DNA of 47,892 nt from JBEEJL01 sp043744215 (lineage in GTDB: Bacteria; Pseudomonadota; Gammaproteobacteria; Burkholderiales; JBEEJL01): contig JAYTVC010000076.1 of assembly GCA_043744215.1 (NCBI GenBank), forward strand, positions 1-47,892, in the 5' to 3' direction. The position numbers and the translations under genes are program-made. Below the pieces are notes generated by a model, which saw only the letters and a program-made list of their open reading frames with translations, made no database searches and was not told where the DNA came from. Below, in pieces: positions 27,316 to 35,457 of this stretch; positions within the stretch are counted from its first letter, which is position 1, and each line of letters starts with the position of its first letter.

Positions 27316-27341
27316 ATATTCAATAAAATCAATCTGCTAAG
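27316..27341 (+). promoter_or_regulatory. recurrent AT-rich motif, variant site 6
   Basis: ATATTCAATAAAATCAATC followed by TGCTAAG. It has the shared left part but misses the IHF consensus by one base (CTA in place of TTR). It is the only such motif upstream of the SIR2-NACHT locus. Confidence 0.45.
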
Positions 27342-27403
27342 TAAAAAGCCACTTCTTTAATTTAATTACTAGCAACAGAAATGTTTTCAGCACCAAAAAA
27401 ATC

Positions 27404-27643
27404 GTGCTAGACTCATTTCATGATACCGCCACCGCTGCCGATAATTTTTCGCTGTTGCGTCGCCCTTTTGGCTGCTTATGCATCGTTGCGCATGGCGCGA
27501 GGTGGCTCGAGATCGGTGGCTTTCTTGCCTGGGGCGTGTTTCTAGCATGCCTGGTCATCGCGTTTAACGGCCGTCTCAGTGTAATAGGTGTTTTCAACGC
27601 AATCGCCCGCGCGTATAAGCCAGCCACGAAAGCCAAAAAATGA
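27404..27643 (+). CDS. possible small membrane protein upstream of the SIR2-NACHT gene
   Basis: A 79-codon frame starting at GTG 27404 with no Shine-Dalgarno; the true start could be later. It has one hydrophobic segment (about residues 36-55, containing GGFLAWGVFLACLVIAF) and a basic, lysine-rich C terminus (KPATKAKK). I recognise no family. Its TGA overlaps the ATG of the SIR2-NACHT gene by 4 nt, and that ATG has no Shine-Dalgarno of its own, which suggests coupling. A weak extended -10 (TGCTAGACT, 27406-27414) covers the GTG, which argues against that start. It may be real or a leader. Confidence 0.4.
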   Translation: MLDSFHDTATAADNFSLLRRPFGCLCIVAHGARWLEIGGFLAWGVFLACLVIAFNGRLSVIGVFNAIARAYKPATKAKK

Positions 27644-30600
27644 TCAATCAAAACAACCTCCGCGACCAAGCCAAAGCGCTTTTAGCTTTAGGTGAAATCA
27701 ATCAATCCAAGCTTGCTGATGCCGCAAATCTTCATCGTAGCCAGATTTCAAAATTCATCAACGATGGAACGAATCTTTCGGACGAAAGCGTCGAAAAGCT
27801 TGCAGCGGCAATCCAATCGCTGCAATCGCAAAATTCCGACCCGCCCATTCCCAACAAAATAGCAAATGAACTCGCCCGCAAATTGCGCGACGATCAACTG
27901 GTGCTTTTCGTCGGCGCCGGGCTTTCGCATCTATGCCCTTTCGTGTCCCCGCGCACCACTCGCCTGCCGATGTGGAGTGGCCTAGCAGACGCCATCGCAG
28001 AAAAATTCCGCGAAGAAAACCTTGATCCAAAAGACTTCGGCAACACTACTGATTTTTTTGACTACGCCATGTCGTTAGAGGGTGGTGCCGCAAAGAGTCG
28101 TGTGCAATTGGCCATTCGTGAAGCGCTCGACGAAACCTACATCTATCCTTCAGCGGCGCACAACGCGCTTGCCCATTTGCCTTGGTCGGAAATCTGGACG
28201 ACGAATTACGACACCCTTCTTGAGCGAGCGACGGGTAAAAAAACCGTCAATGGCGAAAACGAATTTGGGCTTCTACGCGAATACCATCGCGCCAGGGAGG
28301 GTATCGTGCTCCATCTGCACGGCACCAAGCAGAACCCACACACGCTGGGCAAGGATAGTTACCGTAATTGGGAGGGAAACAACCCACAAGTGCTGGCATA
28401 CATTAAAGGCATACTTTTACAAAAAACGATTTTGTTCGTTGGCTATGGCCTCGGTGACCCCAACCTTGATGAGGCGCTTAATTGGCTTAGGAACGCCCGT
28501 AATGGTGAGGTGGCCCATTACGCCTTGAGTTGGAAAGTGCCGCCCGCGCGGCTCGCTCAGCTTATTGAGCGCGACCACATCGAAGCCATCTCATTCGTTG
28601 ATGAAGCGCAGTTCCAAAAAGCATTTGTGCAATTAGCGTGTGCGCTTACGGCATTGCAGACACCACAGAAAACTATTACCGGCACAATAGACCAAGATAC
28701 AAAAGCGCCAATTGCCACGCCCATCTCTTTCGTCTTGAAAAATGCCATTTCCAATGCGTTTCGGAGCAAGTGGATTTCCTCAGGTGTCGGGAATCTCGTT
28801 ATTGACGGCCCACTACACGTGAACGAAATCGAAATTGACCGTATTTTCGTCGAGCCCAGCTTGGCGGTACGCAATCGTGATTCGCAGAGCAAACCTGTGG
28901 CCCCAACTGAGACCGAAACCGACAGCGCAACTGACGAAAAGCAAACCGCAGCGCAAAAGAACCAACATTCGAACGACGCGCTCGAAAAAGAACGCAAAGC
29001 CCAAGATCACGAGGCCGTTTACGAATCAATGCGTACGCTCGCCAAGCCCGCCCTTGCCACCATCGCACGCGAGCGTTTTTTGGTGATTCTAGGTGAGCCC
29101 GGCAGCGGTAAGAGCGTCCTGCTGCGGCAAGCAGCGCGAGAAGAGGTCCGCGCGTGGGCAAAAGCGCCTGCAGAAAATGTGGCAACACCACTGCCTTTTT
29201 ATTTTCGCCTCAACGAATGGGAGAGCGCAGTCGATGCGTCAAGCCAAGCGCCAGAAAGCGTGCTGCTCGATAGGTTGCGCCGCTTAATTCCTAGCGAAAG
29301 CCCCGCTAGCCAAGAAGAAACGCAATGGCTCACGCGGCCTGAGGCGGCGGTACATTGGTTACTCGACGGGCTTGATGAGGTGCGCGACCCCGCTGAGCGC
29401 AGGCGTTTGCATGTAGCGGTTGAGGCACTCGCGCAGGCCCGCCCGCAAGATCGGTTCACGGTGAGCGCTAGGCCCTCGGGCTACACCATGCCATTCGGCT
29501 CGCCTTGGGTGGAGACCACGCTCGCCCCGCTTGATGATGCGCAAGTGCGCTCGGTGCTTGGCAAATGGCAAACAATTACCGAGACCACCAACGATATCGG
29601 CGTTGATGCCAAGGCAGTTGATACCGATTTGAAGCGCAATACCGCGTTGAAATACCTGCGGCGCAATCCGCTTATTCTCACGTTGGCAGTGCTTTTCTAT
29701 CGCAATTCCAATCGACTTCCCCATGATCGGTGGGAGTTTTACACGAAAGCGGACGATTCTATCCGCGTAAAAGTGGCCCGAACACGTAAACAGGCGGGGC
29801 AATCCGTTGACGACCACACCACCGATTGGGCGAAGATTTTAGGTCGACTCGCCTTGAGCGGGATGCGGGGAAATCAGGTGCGTTTTTCTCGCGCCGAGTT
29901 AGAAAATGAATATTCTCGCTATTTGCAGTATGAGAAAGGGACGAGCTTTGCCGAAACCACAAAGCGCGTCGGCGAATTTATACGCGAAGCTGAAGATTTA
30001 GTCGGCGTGATCGGTGCGTATTCGCCCGATGAGTTTGGCTTTATTCATCTCACGTTTCAAGAATTTCACGCCGCCAAAGCGCTGCTTTCCTTTTCTGAGG
30101 AAGAGCTCGATGCCGTAATCGCCCAGGAGTGGGACAACCCCGATTGGGCAGAAACCTGGGCGCTATTCGTGCTGGGGGCGAAAGATAGCGGTCGGCTCCA
30201 GTTGCTCGGCAAACTCATCGATGGCGCACTCAATAATCTACATCCCACAATTGATGCTGCACTCTACCGCCCGCAATTGGCGGCCGTGCGCTGGTGCGGT
30301 TTAGTGGGCAACCTTGGCTATGCACTGCCTCAGTGGAAGTCGATTGAAAAGTGGTGCCTTAAGCAGTTTGTGGATGCACGTGAAGGTTCGCTCTATCACG
30401 CTTTTAATCAGCTTATTGACGTGCTGGCAACAACGCAAGCAGGCCTTCCGGCGCAAGTGACCACGGCCTTGCTGGTAGCGATCAAGGATAAAGAGTGGCG
30501 GGTGCGCCGCGCTGCCGCACAGGCCTTGGCATCGGTGGCCACCACACCGCAGGCGACCACGGCCCTGCTGATGGCGATCAAGGATGAAGATTGGCGCGTA

Positions 30601-30948
30601 CGCTACGCCGCCACGGAGGCCTTGGCATCGGTGGCCGCCACGCCGCAGGTGACCACGGCCCTGCTGCTGATGATCATGGATGAAGATTCGGACGTGCGCT
30701 ACGCCGCTGTATTGGCCTTGGCATCGGTGGCCACCACACCGCAGGTGACCACGGCCCTGCTGCTGATGATCAAGGATGAAGCTTCGCTCGTGCGCCGCGC
30801 TGCCGCACAGGCCTTGGCATCGGTGGCCGCCACGCCGCAGGTGACCACGGCCCTGCTGGTAGCGATCAAGGATGAAGTTTCGGACGTGCGCGACGCTGCC
30901 GCACAGGCCTTGGCAGCGGTAGCGCGACAATTGCGTAGGGCTCAGTAG
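27640..30948 (+). CDS. HTH-SIR2-NACHT-HEAT protein, candidate anti-phage NLR/STAND
   Basis: 1102 residues. Residues 7-62 form an Xre-type helix-turn-helix (NQSKLADAANLHRSQISKFI). Residues 75-340 are a SIR2 domain with GAGLS (92-96), TTNYD (187-191, Asn189), the catalytic His227 in LHLHG and VGYGLGDPNL (267-276). A charged linker (about 410-460) leads to a NACHT NTPase: Walker A GEPGSGKS (485-492), Walker B WLLDGLDE (573-580) and SARPSGY (609-615). The C terminus (940-1099) is five HEAT repeats of 32 residues. Family knowledge: SIR2 effectors in defence deplete NAD on infection, NACHT/STAND modules oligomerise on sensing, and C-terminal repeats recognise the trigger. All key residues are intact. 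It stands alone among housekeeping genes. A defence role is inference. Confidence 0.9.
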   Translation: MINQNNLRDQAKALLALGEINQSKLADAANLHRSQISKFINDGTNLSDESVEKLAAAIQSLQSQNSDPPIPNKIANELARKLRDDQLVLFVGAGLSHLCPFVSPRTTRLPMWSGLADAIAEKFREENLDPKDFGNTTDFFDYAMSLEGGAAKSRVQLAIREALDETYIYPSAAHNALAHLPWSEIWTTNYDTLLERATGKKTVNGENEFGLLREYHRAREGIVLHLHGTKQNPHTLGKDSYRNWEGNNPQVLAYIKGILLQKTILFVGYGLGDPNLDEALNWLRNARNGEVAHYALSWKVPPARLAQLIERDHIEAISFVDEAQFQKAFVQLACALTALQTPQKTITGTIDQDTKAPIATPISFVLKNAISNAFRSKWISSGVGNLVIDGPLHVNEIEIDRIFVEPSLAVRNRDSQSKPVAPTETETDSATDEKQTAAQKNQHSNDALEKERKAQDHEAVYESMRTLAKPALATIARERFLVILGEPGSGKSVLLRQAAREEVRAWAKAPAENVATPLPFYFRLNEWESAVDASSQAPESVLLDRLRRLIPSESPASQEETQWLTRPEAAVHWLLDGLDEVRDPAERRRLHVAVEALAQARPQDRFTVSARPSGYTMPFGSPWVETTLAPLDDAQVRSVLGKWQTITETTNDIGVDAKAVDTDLKRNTALKYLRRNPLILTLAVLFYRNSNRLPHDRWEFYTKADDSIRVKVARTRKQAGQSVDDHTTDWAKILGRLALSGMRGNQVRFSRAELENEYSRYLQYEKGTSFAETTKRVGEFIREAEDLVGVIGAYSPDEFGFIHLTFQEFHAAKALLSFSEEELDAVIAQEWDNPDWAETWALFVLGAKDSGRLQLLGKLIDGALNNLHPTIDAALYRPQLAAVRWCGLVGNLGYALPQWKSIEKWCLKQFVDAREGSLYHAFNQLIDVLATTQAGLPAQVTTALLVAIKDKEWRVRRAAAQALASVATTPQATTALLMAIKDEDWRVRYAATEALASVAATPQVTTALLLMIMDEDSDVRYAAVLALASVATTPQVTTALLLMIKDEASLVRRAAAQALASVAATPQVTTALLVAIKDEVSDVRDAAAQALAAVARQLRRAQ
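30457..30936 (+). repeat. five 96-bp in-frame tandem repeats encoding HEAT units
   Basis: Units start at 30457, 30553, 30649, 30745 and 30841, exactly 96 bp apart. Each encodes TTALL, then a variable core, VR, AA, ALASVA and a closing TPQ. Variation is concentrated at unit residues 7-8, 12-15, 18 and 21-22; the rest is nearly identical in DNA. Confidence 0.95.
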
Positions 30949-31057
30949 TGTAAATAGAAGGTGAAGTCCTTAGCAATTGCCCGCAAGCGGCGCGTAGATG
31001 TTGCGCTGGACTTCATTCATTAAATTGCGATTGACAACGCCGTTGGTTTTCGTTGAT

Positions 31058-31633
31058 TCAATTTTTGAATAACTGCTTGATGTCCGCAGTGATTTTATCC
31101 GGCGGCATGCCGTAGCTGACGAACAGTCGCAAGCGCCCGCTTGGATCAAACACAAACATTCCCGCTGTGTGGTCGATGGTATAACTGCCTTTAGTTTTGC
31201 CTTCCACTTGCTGCGAATAAATTTTGAAATCGCGTGTGGTTTTTTTGATCGTGGCTTCGTCGCCGGTCATGCCTAAAAAACTTGGGTGAAATCCCGGCAC
31301 GTATTGCGCCAGCAGTTCCGGTGTGTCGCGCGCGGGGTCGAGGGTGACGAACAGGACTTGGACTTTTTTTGCGTCATCGCCAAGCTTTGTCATCACACTC
31401 GTCATGTCGGCCATGGTGGTGGGACATACGTCGGGGCAATGGGTGAAGCCGAAAAACAGCGCAACGACTTTGCCGTTGAAATCGGCCATGGTGCGGGCTT
31501 TGCCGGTGTGGTCGGTGAGCTTCAAGTCTTTGGCGTAATCCGCGCCGGTGATATCGACGGAATTGAACTGCGGGTTTTTCGGGCTGCAGGCGACGAGTAA
31601 TAGCGCTAAAAATATGACCAGGATTTTTTTCAT
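31058..31633 (-). CDS. SCO1/SenC family copper chaperone, lipoprotein
   Basis: Thioredoxin-fold protein that delivers copper to the CuA site of cytochrome oxidase subunit II. The copper ligands are Cys-Cys in HCPDVCP and His in DHTAGMFVFD. I chose the ATG at 31633 (191 residues) because it gives MKKILVIFLALLLVAC, a lipoprotein signal with a lipobox cysteine; the upstream extension to 31732 runs into repeat DNA. Last gene of the cox assembly group, 305 bp after ctaB. Confidence 0.95.
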   Translation of the reverse strand: MKKILVIFLALLLVACSPKNPQFNSVDITGADYAKDLKLTDHTGKARTMADFNGKVVALFFGFTHCPDVCPTTMADMTSVMTKLGDDAKKVQVLFVTLDPARDTPELLAQYVPGFHPSFLGMTGDEATIKKTTRDFKIYSQQVEGKTKGSYTIDHTAGMFVFDPSGRLRLFVSYGMPPDKITADIKQLFKN

Positions 31634-31783
31634 GGGGTGTTGATACTCTGTGGCGTTGTTGACCCATCCCCACACTAACAGTTGTTGAAATTCTGCTGCG
31701 CTTGGTGAGGCGGCGTTGAAAAAATGGCTCAAAATCCTTATCTATAACCGCTCTGGAGTTGTTAACCCATCCCCACCCTGACC

Positions 31784-31868
31784 CTCCCCTTGAAGGGGAG
31801 GGGATTTTCTTTGTTGCTCCCCTTAAAGCGGAGGGGATTTTCTTTGTTGCTCCCCTTGACGCGGAGGG
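31784..31868. repeat. 33-bp tandem repeat with G/C-rich palindromes
   Basis: Two 33-bp units (31803-31835 and 31836-31868) each begin GATTTTCTTTGTTGCTCCCC; a partial third unit (31784-31802) is the palindromic CTCCCCTTGAAGGGGAGGG. The 305-bp gap between SCO1 and ctaB otherwise holds only a second copy of CCCATCCCCAC near 31663 and 31767, and no gene. Confidence 0.8.
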
Positions 31869-31938
31869 AAACATGATGAAAACGCTTTGTTGCACACTCC
31901 GACATCCTCGATGTGGAGAGGCGTTAGTTTAAGCGACT

Positions 31939-32838
31939 TCACAACGGGAAGTAGTGATCAACCAGCAACGCCGCGAATAACAACGATAAATAAATAATGG
32001 AATATTTGAACGTGGTTTTTGCCAGCGCGTCGCTGTAATTGCGCAGGATTTGCACGGCGTAATAAATAAATATGCCGTCCAATATTAGCGCGCTGATTAA
32101 ATAAATTTTTCCACTCATGCCGGTGGCGAAGGGCAACAGCGTAACCGCCGTTAAAATAAAAGTGTAAAACAGTACATGCAGTTTGGTGAAATCGTCGCCA
32201 TGCGTCACCGGCAACATGGGCAGGCCGGCATTGGCGTATTCTTTTTTGCGATATAGCGCCAACGACCAGAAGTGCGGCGGCGTCCAGGCAAAAATAATCA
32301 GGAACAACAACAGCGCGCTTAACGGCACATCCCCCGTCACTGCGGCCCAGCCCAGCACTGGCGGCATGGCACCCGATGCGCCGCCAATAACAATATTTTG
32401 CGGCGTGAGCGGTTTTAACACGACCGTATAAATAATTGCGTAACCGATAAACGTGGCGAAGGTGAGCCACATGGTGAGTGGATTGACAGCGAAATAAAGC
32501 AACGCTATACCCGCCATGCCAATGATGCCCGCAAGTGTCAGCGTTTGCGCATTTGTGATGTCGCCCCGAGCCGTCGCGCGGGCGCGGGTGCGCGCCATTT
32601 TGGCGTCGATCTTTTGTTCCACCAGGCAATTGATCGCGGCTGCCGCCCCGGCGACCAGCCAGATGCCGATGGTGCCCGCCAGTAATATTTGCAACGGAAC
32701 CATTTTTGGCGTGGCCAGAAACATGCCGATCATGGCGGTGAACACAATCAGCGTAACCACGCGCGGTTTGGTCAGTTGGTAAAACTGGGCAAACACATTG
32801 GCGGGTTTCAAAGTTGTAGCAGCTTCAGACATATTCAT
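31939..32838 (-). CDS. ctaB: protohaem IX farnesyltransferase (haem O synthase)
   Basis: UbiA-family prenyltransferase that adds a farnesyl group to haem B for haem O. 299 residues with about nine membrane helices. The polyprenyl-diphosphate motif appears as NCLVEQKIDAKMARTRARAT, and the second loop as YRKKEYANAGLPMLPV. I set the start at ATG 32838, which overlaps the ctaA stop by 4 nt; the frame upstream runs antisense-like through ctaA and is not coding. Confidence 0.95.
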   Translation of the reverse strand: MNMSEAATTLKPANVFAQFYQLTKPRVVTLIVFTAMIGMFLATPKMVPLQILLAGTIGIWLVAGAAAAINCLVEQKIDAKMARTRARATARGDITNAQTLTLAGIIGMAGIALLYFAVNPLTMWLTFATFIGYAIIYTVVLKPLTPQNIVIGGASGAMPPVLGWAAVTGDVPLSALLLFLIIFAWTPPHFWSLALYRKKEYANAGLPMLPVTHGDDFTKLHVLFYTFILTAVTLLPFATGMSGKIYLISALILDGIFIYYAVQILRNYSDALAKTTFKYSIIYLSLLFAALLVDHYFPL

Positions 32839-33815
32839 TTCTGCAAACGATAATTGGCGATCACCAATGTGACCAATAACAAAGCGGCGAATGCGTTGTG
32901 CATCACCGCCAGCGACAACGGCAAACTTCGCAGCACGATGCTGACGCCCAAACTGATTTGTATCAACAACACCGCCAGCAACATGCGGCCCAGTTTTGCT
33001 GTCGCGTCGAACTTCATCATGCGTAACGCGAGTGACGCCAAAACCAATAGCGTCATCACAGCGCCCACTCGGTGCGTCCAATGTATGGCGGTCAACGCTT
33101 CGTGCGACAACAAATTGCCTTGCGCCGTCATACCTAATCCACGCAGCAAATGAAACGCGTTGGCGAAATCCATTTTCGGCATGACGCTGCTTTGGCATAA
33201 CGGTATGTCGGTGCAGGCCATGGCCGCGTAATTGGTGCTGACCCAGCCGCCGAGCACAATCTGGCACGCCAGCACGAGCAATGCGATACGTGCGTGCGTG
33301 ACCAAACCGGCAGTTGCCATTATACGCTTCGAGAACGCACCCTCAAATTGTCTCAACGCGAGCCATGTCAGCAGCGCCAGGGTCGTCATGCCGCCGATCA
33401 AATGAGCGGTGACGATAGCGGGCTTTAACAGCATGGTCACAGTCCACATGCCGAGCAGACCCTGAAAAATCACTACGCCGACCAATGCGCCCGGCAAGAC
33501 GATGATTTGTTTTAATTCACTGCGCTTGCGCCAGGCGATAAACGCAATGATCAAGATAATCAAACCGAGACTGGAGGCAAAGTATCGATGGATCATTTCA
33601 ATCCAGCCTTTGCGCGCTTCAACCGGTTTGCCGAAGGCTTGTTCGGCTTTCGCAATGTCGTGCGCCGCTTCAGGTACGCCGATATGACCATAGCAGCCGG
33701 GCCAATCGGGACAACCCAAACCCGCATCGGACAAGCGCACGTAGGCGCCAAGCACAATGATGCCGAAGGTTAGGCACGCAGCAAAAAGAATGATTTTGCG
33801 ATAGGCGGATGTCAT
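32835..33815 (-). CDS. ctaA: haem A synthase
   Basis: Converts haem O to haem A by oxidising the C8 methyl. 326 residues with eight predicted helices in two four-helix halves; conserved histidines include those in EMIHRYFASSLG, VTAHLIGGM, TAIHWTHRVGA and VMHNAFAAL, the haem ligands of the COX15/CtaA family. LSDAGLGCPDWPGCYG near the N terminus is characteristic. Coupled to ctaB by ATGA. Confidence 0.96.
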   Translation of the reverse strand: MTSAYRKIILFAACLTFGIIVLGAYVRLSDAGLGCPDWPGCYGHIGVPEAAHDIAKAEQAFGKPVEARKGWIEMIHRYFASSLGLIILIIAFIAWRKRSELKQIIVLPGALVGVVIFQGLLGMWTVTMLLKPAIVTAHLIGGMTTLALLTWLALRQFEGAFSKRIMATAGLVTHARIALLVLACQIVLGGWVSTNYAAMACTDIPLCQSSVMPKMDFANAFHLLRGLGMTAQGNLLSHEALTAIHWTHRVGAVMTLLVLASLALRMMKFDATAKLGRMLLAVLLIQISLGVSIVLRSLPLSLAVMHNAFAALLLVTLVIANYRLQK

Positions 33816-33820
33816 AAAAT

Positions 33821-33843
33821 ATTCAATGTAATCAAATAGTTAG
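33821..33843 (+). promoter_or_regulatory. recurrent AT-rich motif, IHF-like site 7
   Basis: ATTCAATGTAATCAAATAG followed by TTAG. Positions 33830-33842 match WATCAANNNNTTR. The TTA is also the complement of the stop codon of the next gene on the minus strand. Confidence 0.55.
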
Positions 33844-34397
33844 CCAATTTTAGAAACCGTGAGTAAACGGGTAAAATCCTTGATCATTTTTCGCGGATCC
33901 GGTTCGCGCGGATAACGCAAAACCAGATTGCCGATCGGATCAATCAAATAAATATGGTCGCGTTGCACAGACTGCGCGGGCAAATTTTTCAGCAGCTCGC
34001 TGTTTTGTGCGCGCATGAATTTCATATCGACGTATTCCTTCACGCGCTCCTCATTGAGTACGTCGACATCGTCAATCAGCATGATGCGATCGACACGATC
34101 CATAAATTTTCCCTGGGCGGTGCGCACCTGGCGCATGGTGTACAGTTTTTGCTGGCACGCTTCCGCACACGCGCCGCCATCCACCGTGAGCATCAGCCAC
34201 TTGCCACGCAGCTCGCTGAGTTTGGCAGGCTTGCCGTCGACAGTTTGCAGTGGCGGATCGGGCAACAGCGCGACTTGCATGAGTTCGCCATAATTGACAG
34301 TCTTGTCGGGCTTGTAAAAATAAAAAGCCACATAGGATGCGACAACCGGCAGCGTAAATAGGGCGAACAACAAAATCAGTTTGACACGTGGATTCAT
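33840..34397 (-). CDS. membrane-anchored thioredoxin-like protein of the cox cluster
   Basis: 185 residues: one N-terminal TM helix (about 6-28), then a periplasmic domain with strands and loops resembling SCO/thioredoxin folds (KLSELRGKWLMLTVDGGAC and DHIYLIDPIGNLVLRY). A CAEAC motif takes the place of the SCO CxxxC, but the DH late in the chain is not clearly the copper His. It is typical of betaproteobacterial cox clusters between SURF1 and ctaA and is probably an assembly or redox factor. It overlaps SURF1 by 4 nt. Confidence 0.78.
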   Translation of the reverse strand: MNPRVKLILLFALFTLPVVASYVAFYFYKPDKTVNYGELMQVALLPDPPLQTVDGKPAKLSELRGKWLMLTVDGGACAEACQQKLYTMRQVRTAQGKFMDRVDRIMLIDDVDVLNEERVKEYVDMKFMRAQNSELLKNLPAQSVQRDHIYLIDPIGNLVLRYPREPDPRKMIKDFTRLLTVSKIG

Positions 34398-35113
34398 AAA
34401 TTTTTCCGCACTCTTTTGCTGTTAACAACAATGTAAGTAATAAAAATTCCAAGGGCTAACGCAAACCACTGGAAGGCGTAACCCTGATGTTTGGCTATGC
34501 CGGTATCGAGTCGCTCGCGCACGCGGGGCAAGCCGTCGCCGCTGTCGTTTTGCTGCTGGATGACCAGCGGCGCGACGGGCAATTTTGTCGCGTCGGTATA
34601 GCGGCTGATCACCAGGTTCTGCCACACTTTTCCTTCGACCGTCTGCTGCGAGAGCTCCAGAAAGCGCCCGCTGGGCGGCACGGCGATGCCGTCGATCGTT
34701 TGCATGCCCTGGGGTATTTTTACCGCTGGCACATTGCGATAATCGTTGCCGCGCGCGACCCAGCCACGGTTCACCAGCACATAGCGTTGCGTGCCCGCGA
34801 TGCGCAGCGGCGTGATAACGTGATAACCCGCTGTGTCATGGTGAAACTTGTTATCAAGAAATATTTCTCCTGCCCCTTCAAATTCTCCCCTGGCCGTTAC
34901 GTGGCGATAACGCAAACCTTCTGCATTAATTTCGTCGCCGCGATACTCTGTCGACGCTTGTTGCGCCTTCGATTCATATTCCGCCTGCACCGCCTGCTTT
35001 TCTGCCGCGCGGTTCAGTTGCCACCGCCCCAACGATGCCGTTAACGCAATGGCGGCGATGGCAGCCAAGGTAGGAATTATTTTGGGCGTGAACGCGAACG
35101 AACCGATTTGCAT
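34394..35113 (-). CDS. SURF1 family cytochrome oxidase assembly protein
   Basis: 239 residues with TM helices at both ends (about 12-30 and 215-233) and a periplasmic domain between, the SURF1 topology. Motifs GRWQLNRAAEK, FLDNKFHHDTAGYHVITPL and VLVNRGWVARG are those of the family, which aids haem A insertion into subunit I. First gene of the SURF1-trxlike-ctaA-ctaB group. Confidence 0.94.
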   Translation of the reverse strand: MQIGSFAFTPKIIPTLAAIAAIALTASLGRWQLNRAAEKQAVQAEYESKAQQASTEYRGDEINAEGLRYRHVTARGEFEGAGEIFLDNKFHHDTAGYHVITPLRIAGTQRYVLVNRGWVARGNDYRNVPAVKIPQGMQTIDGIAVPPSGRFLELSQQTVEGKVWQNLVISRYTDATKLPVAPLVIQQQNDSGDGLPRVRERLDTGIAKHQGYAFQWFALALGIFITYIVVNSKRVRKNL

Positions 35114-35195
35114 GCTGACAAATTACTATAGCGAAGCTAGACTGGCTGAACTTGCGAAATACGAACCCATCACCCAACCCACAGGCTGCCGTTGA

Positions 35196-35390
35196 ATGAA
35201 ACTCGTCGTCGTCATATTGCTCATACTGGTACTCGTCAGCCTGTTCAGCGGGTTGTTTTTTATGTTGAAAGACAAAGGCAATTCCAAACGGGCGGTGAAA
35301 GCGCTGACTTTTCGCGTAGGGTTTTCGCTTTGCGTGTTCCTGTTTTTAATGGCGGGCTATTACTTCGGTTTCATTCCGCGCACGCGCTAA
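35196..35390 (+). CDS. DUF2909 twin-transmembrane protein
   Basis: 64 residues with two hydrophobic helices (about 2-23 and 42-58) joined by a basic loop (KDKGNSKRAVKALTFR). Family of unknown function usually found next to SURF1 and cox genes in Beta- and Gammaproteobacteria. It is on the opposite strand to its neighbours and ends at the bidirectional terminator shared with ctaE. Confidence 0.85.
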   Translation: MKLVVVILLILVLVSLFSGLFFMLKDKGNSKRAVKALTFRVGFSLCVFLFLMAGYYFGFIPRTR

Positions 35391-35405
35391 TCGCAAGCCT
35401 TGCAG

Positions 35406-35437
35406 AAAAAACGCCGCACCCTCGAGTGCGGCGTTTT
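35406..35437. terminator. bidirectional terminator between DUF2909 gene and ctaE
   Basis: A 13-bp perfect stem, AAAAACGCCGCAC with GTGCGGCGTTTTT, and a 6-nt loop CCTCGA. T runs on both sides serve the two convergent transcripts. Confidence 0.93.
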
Positions 35438-35457
35438 TATTTTTGTGCCGAAAAAAT

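Noticed and set aside
30457..30936. 96-bp tandem repeats as a CRISPR or intergenic satellite
   Set aside because: They are in frame, have no unique spacers, and encode HEAT-like helices continuous with the protein.
31374..31895. 173-codon minus-strand frame across the SCO1 5' region
   Set aside because: Its N-terminal half is low-complexity repeat translation and the rest is SCO1 in another frame.
32839..33267. N-terminal extension of ctaB by over 140 codons
   Set aside because: It overlaps ctaA in another frame; the family start and the ATGA overlap place the true start at 32838.
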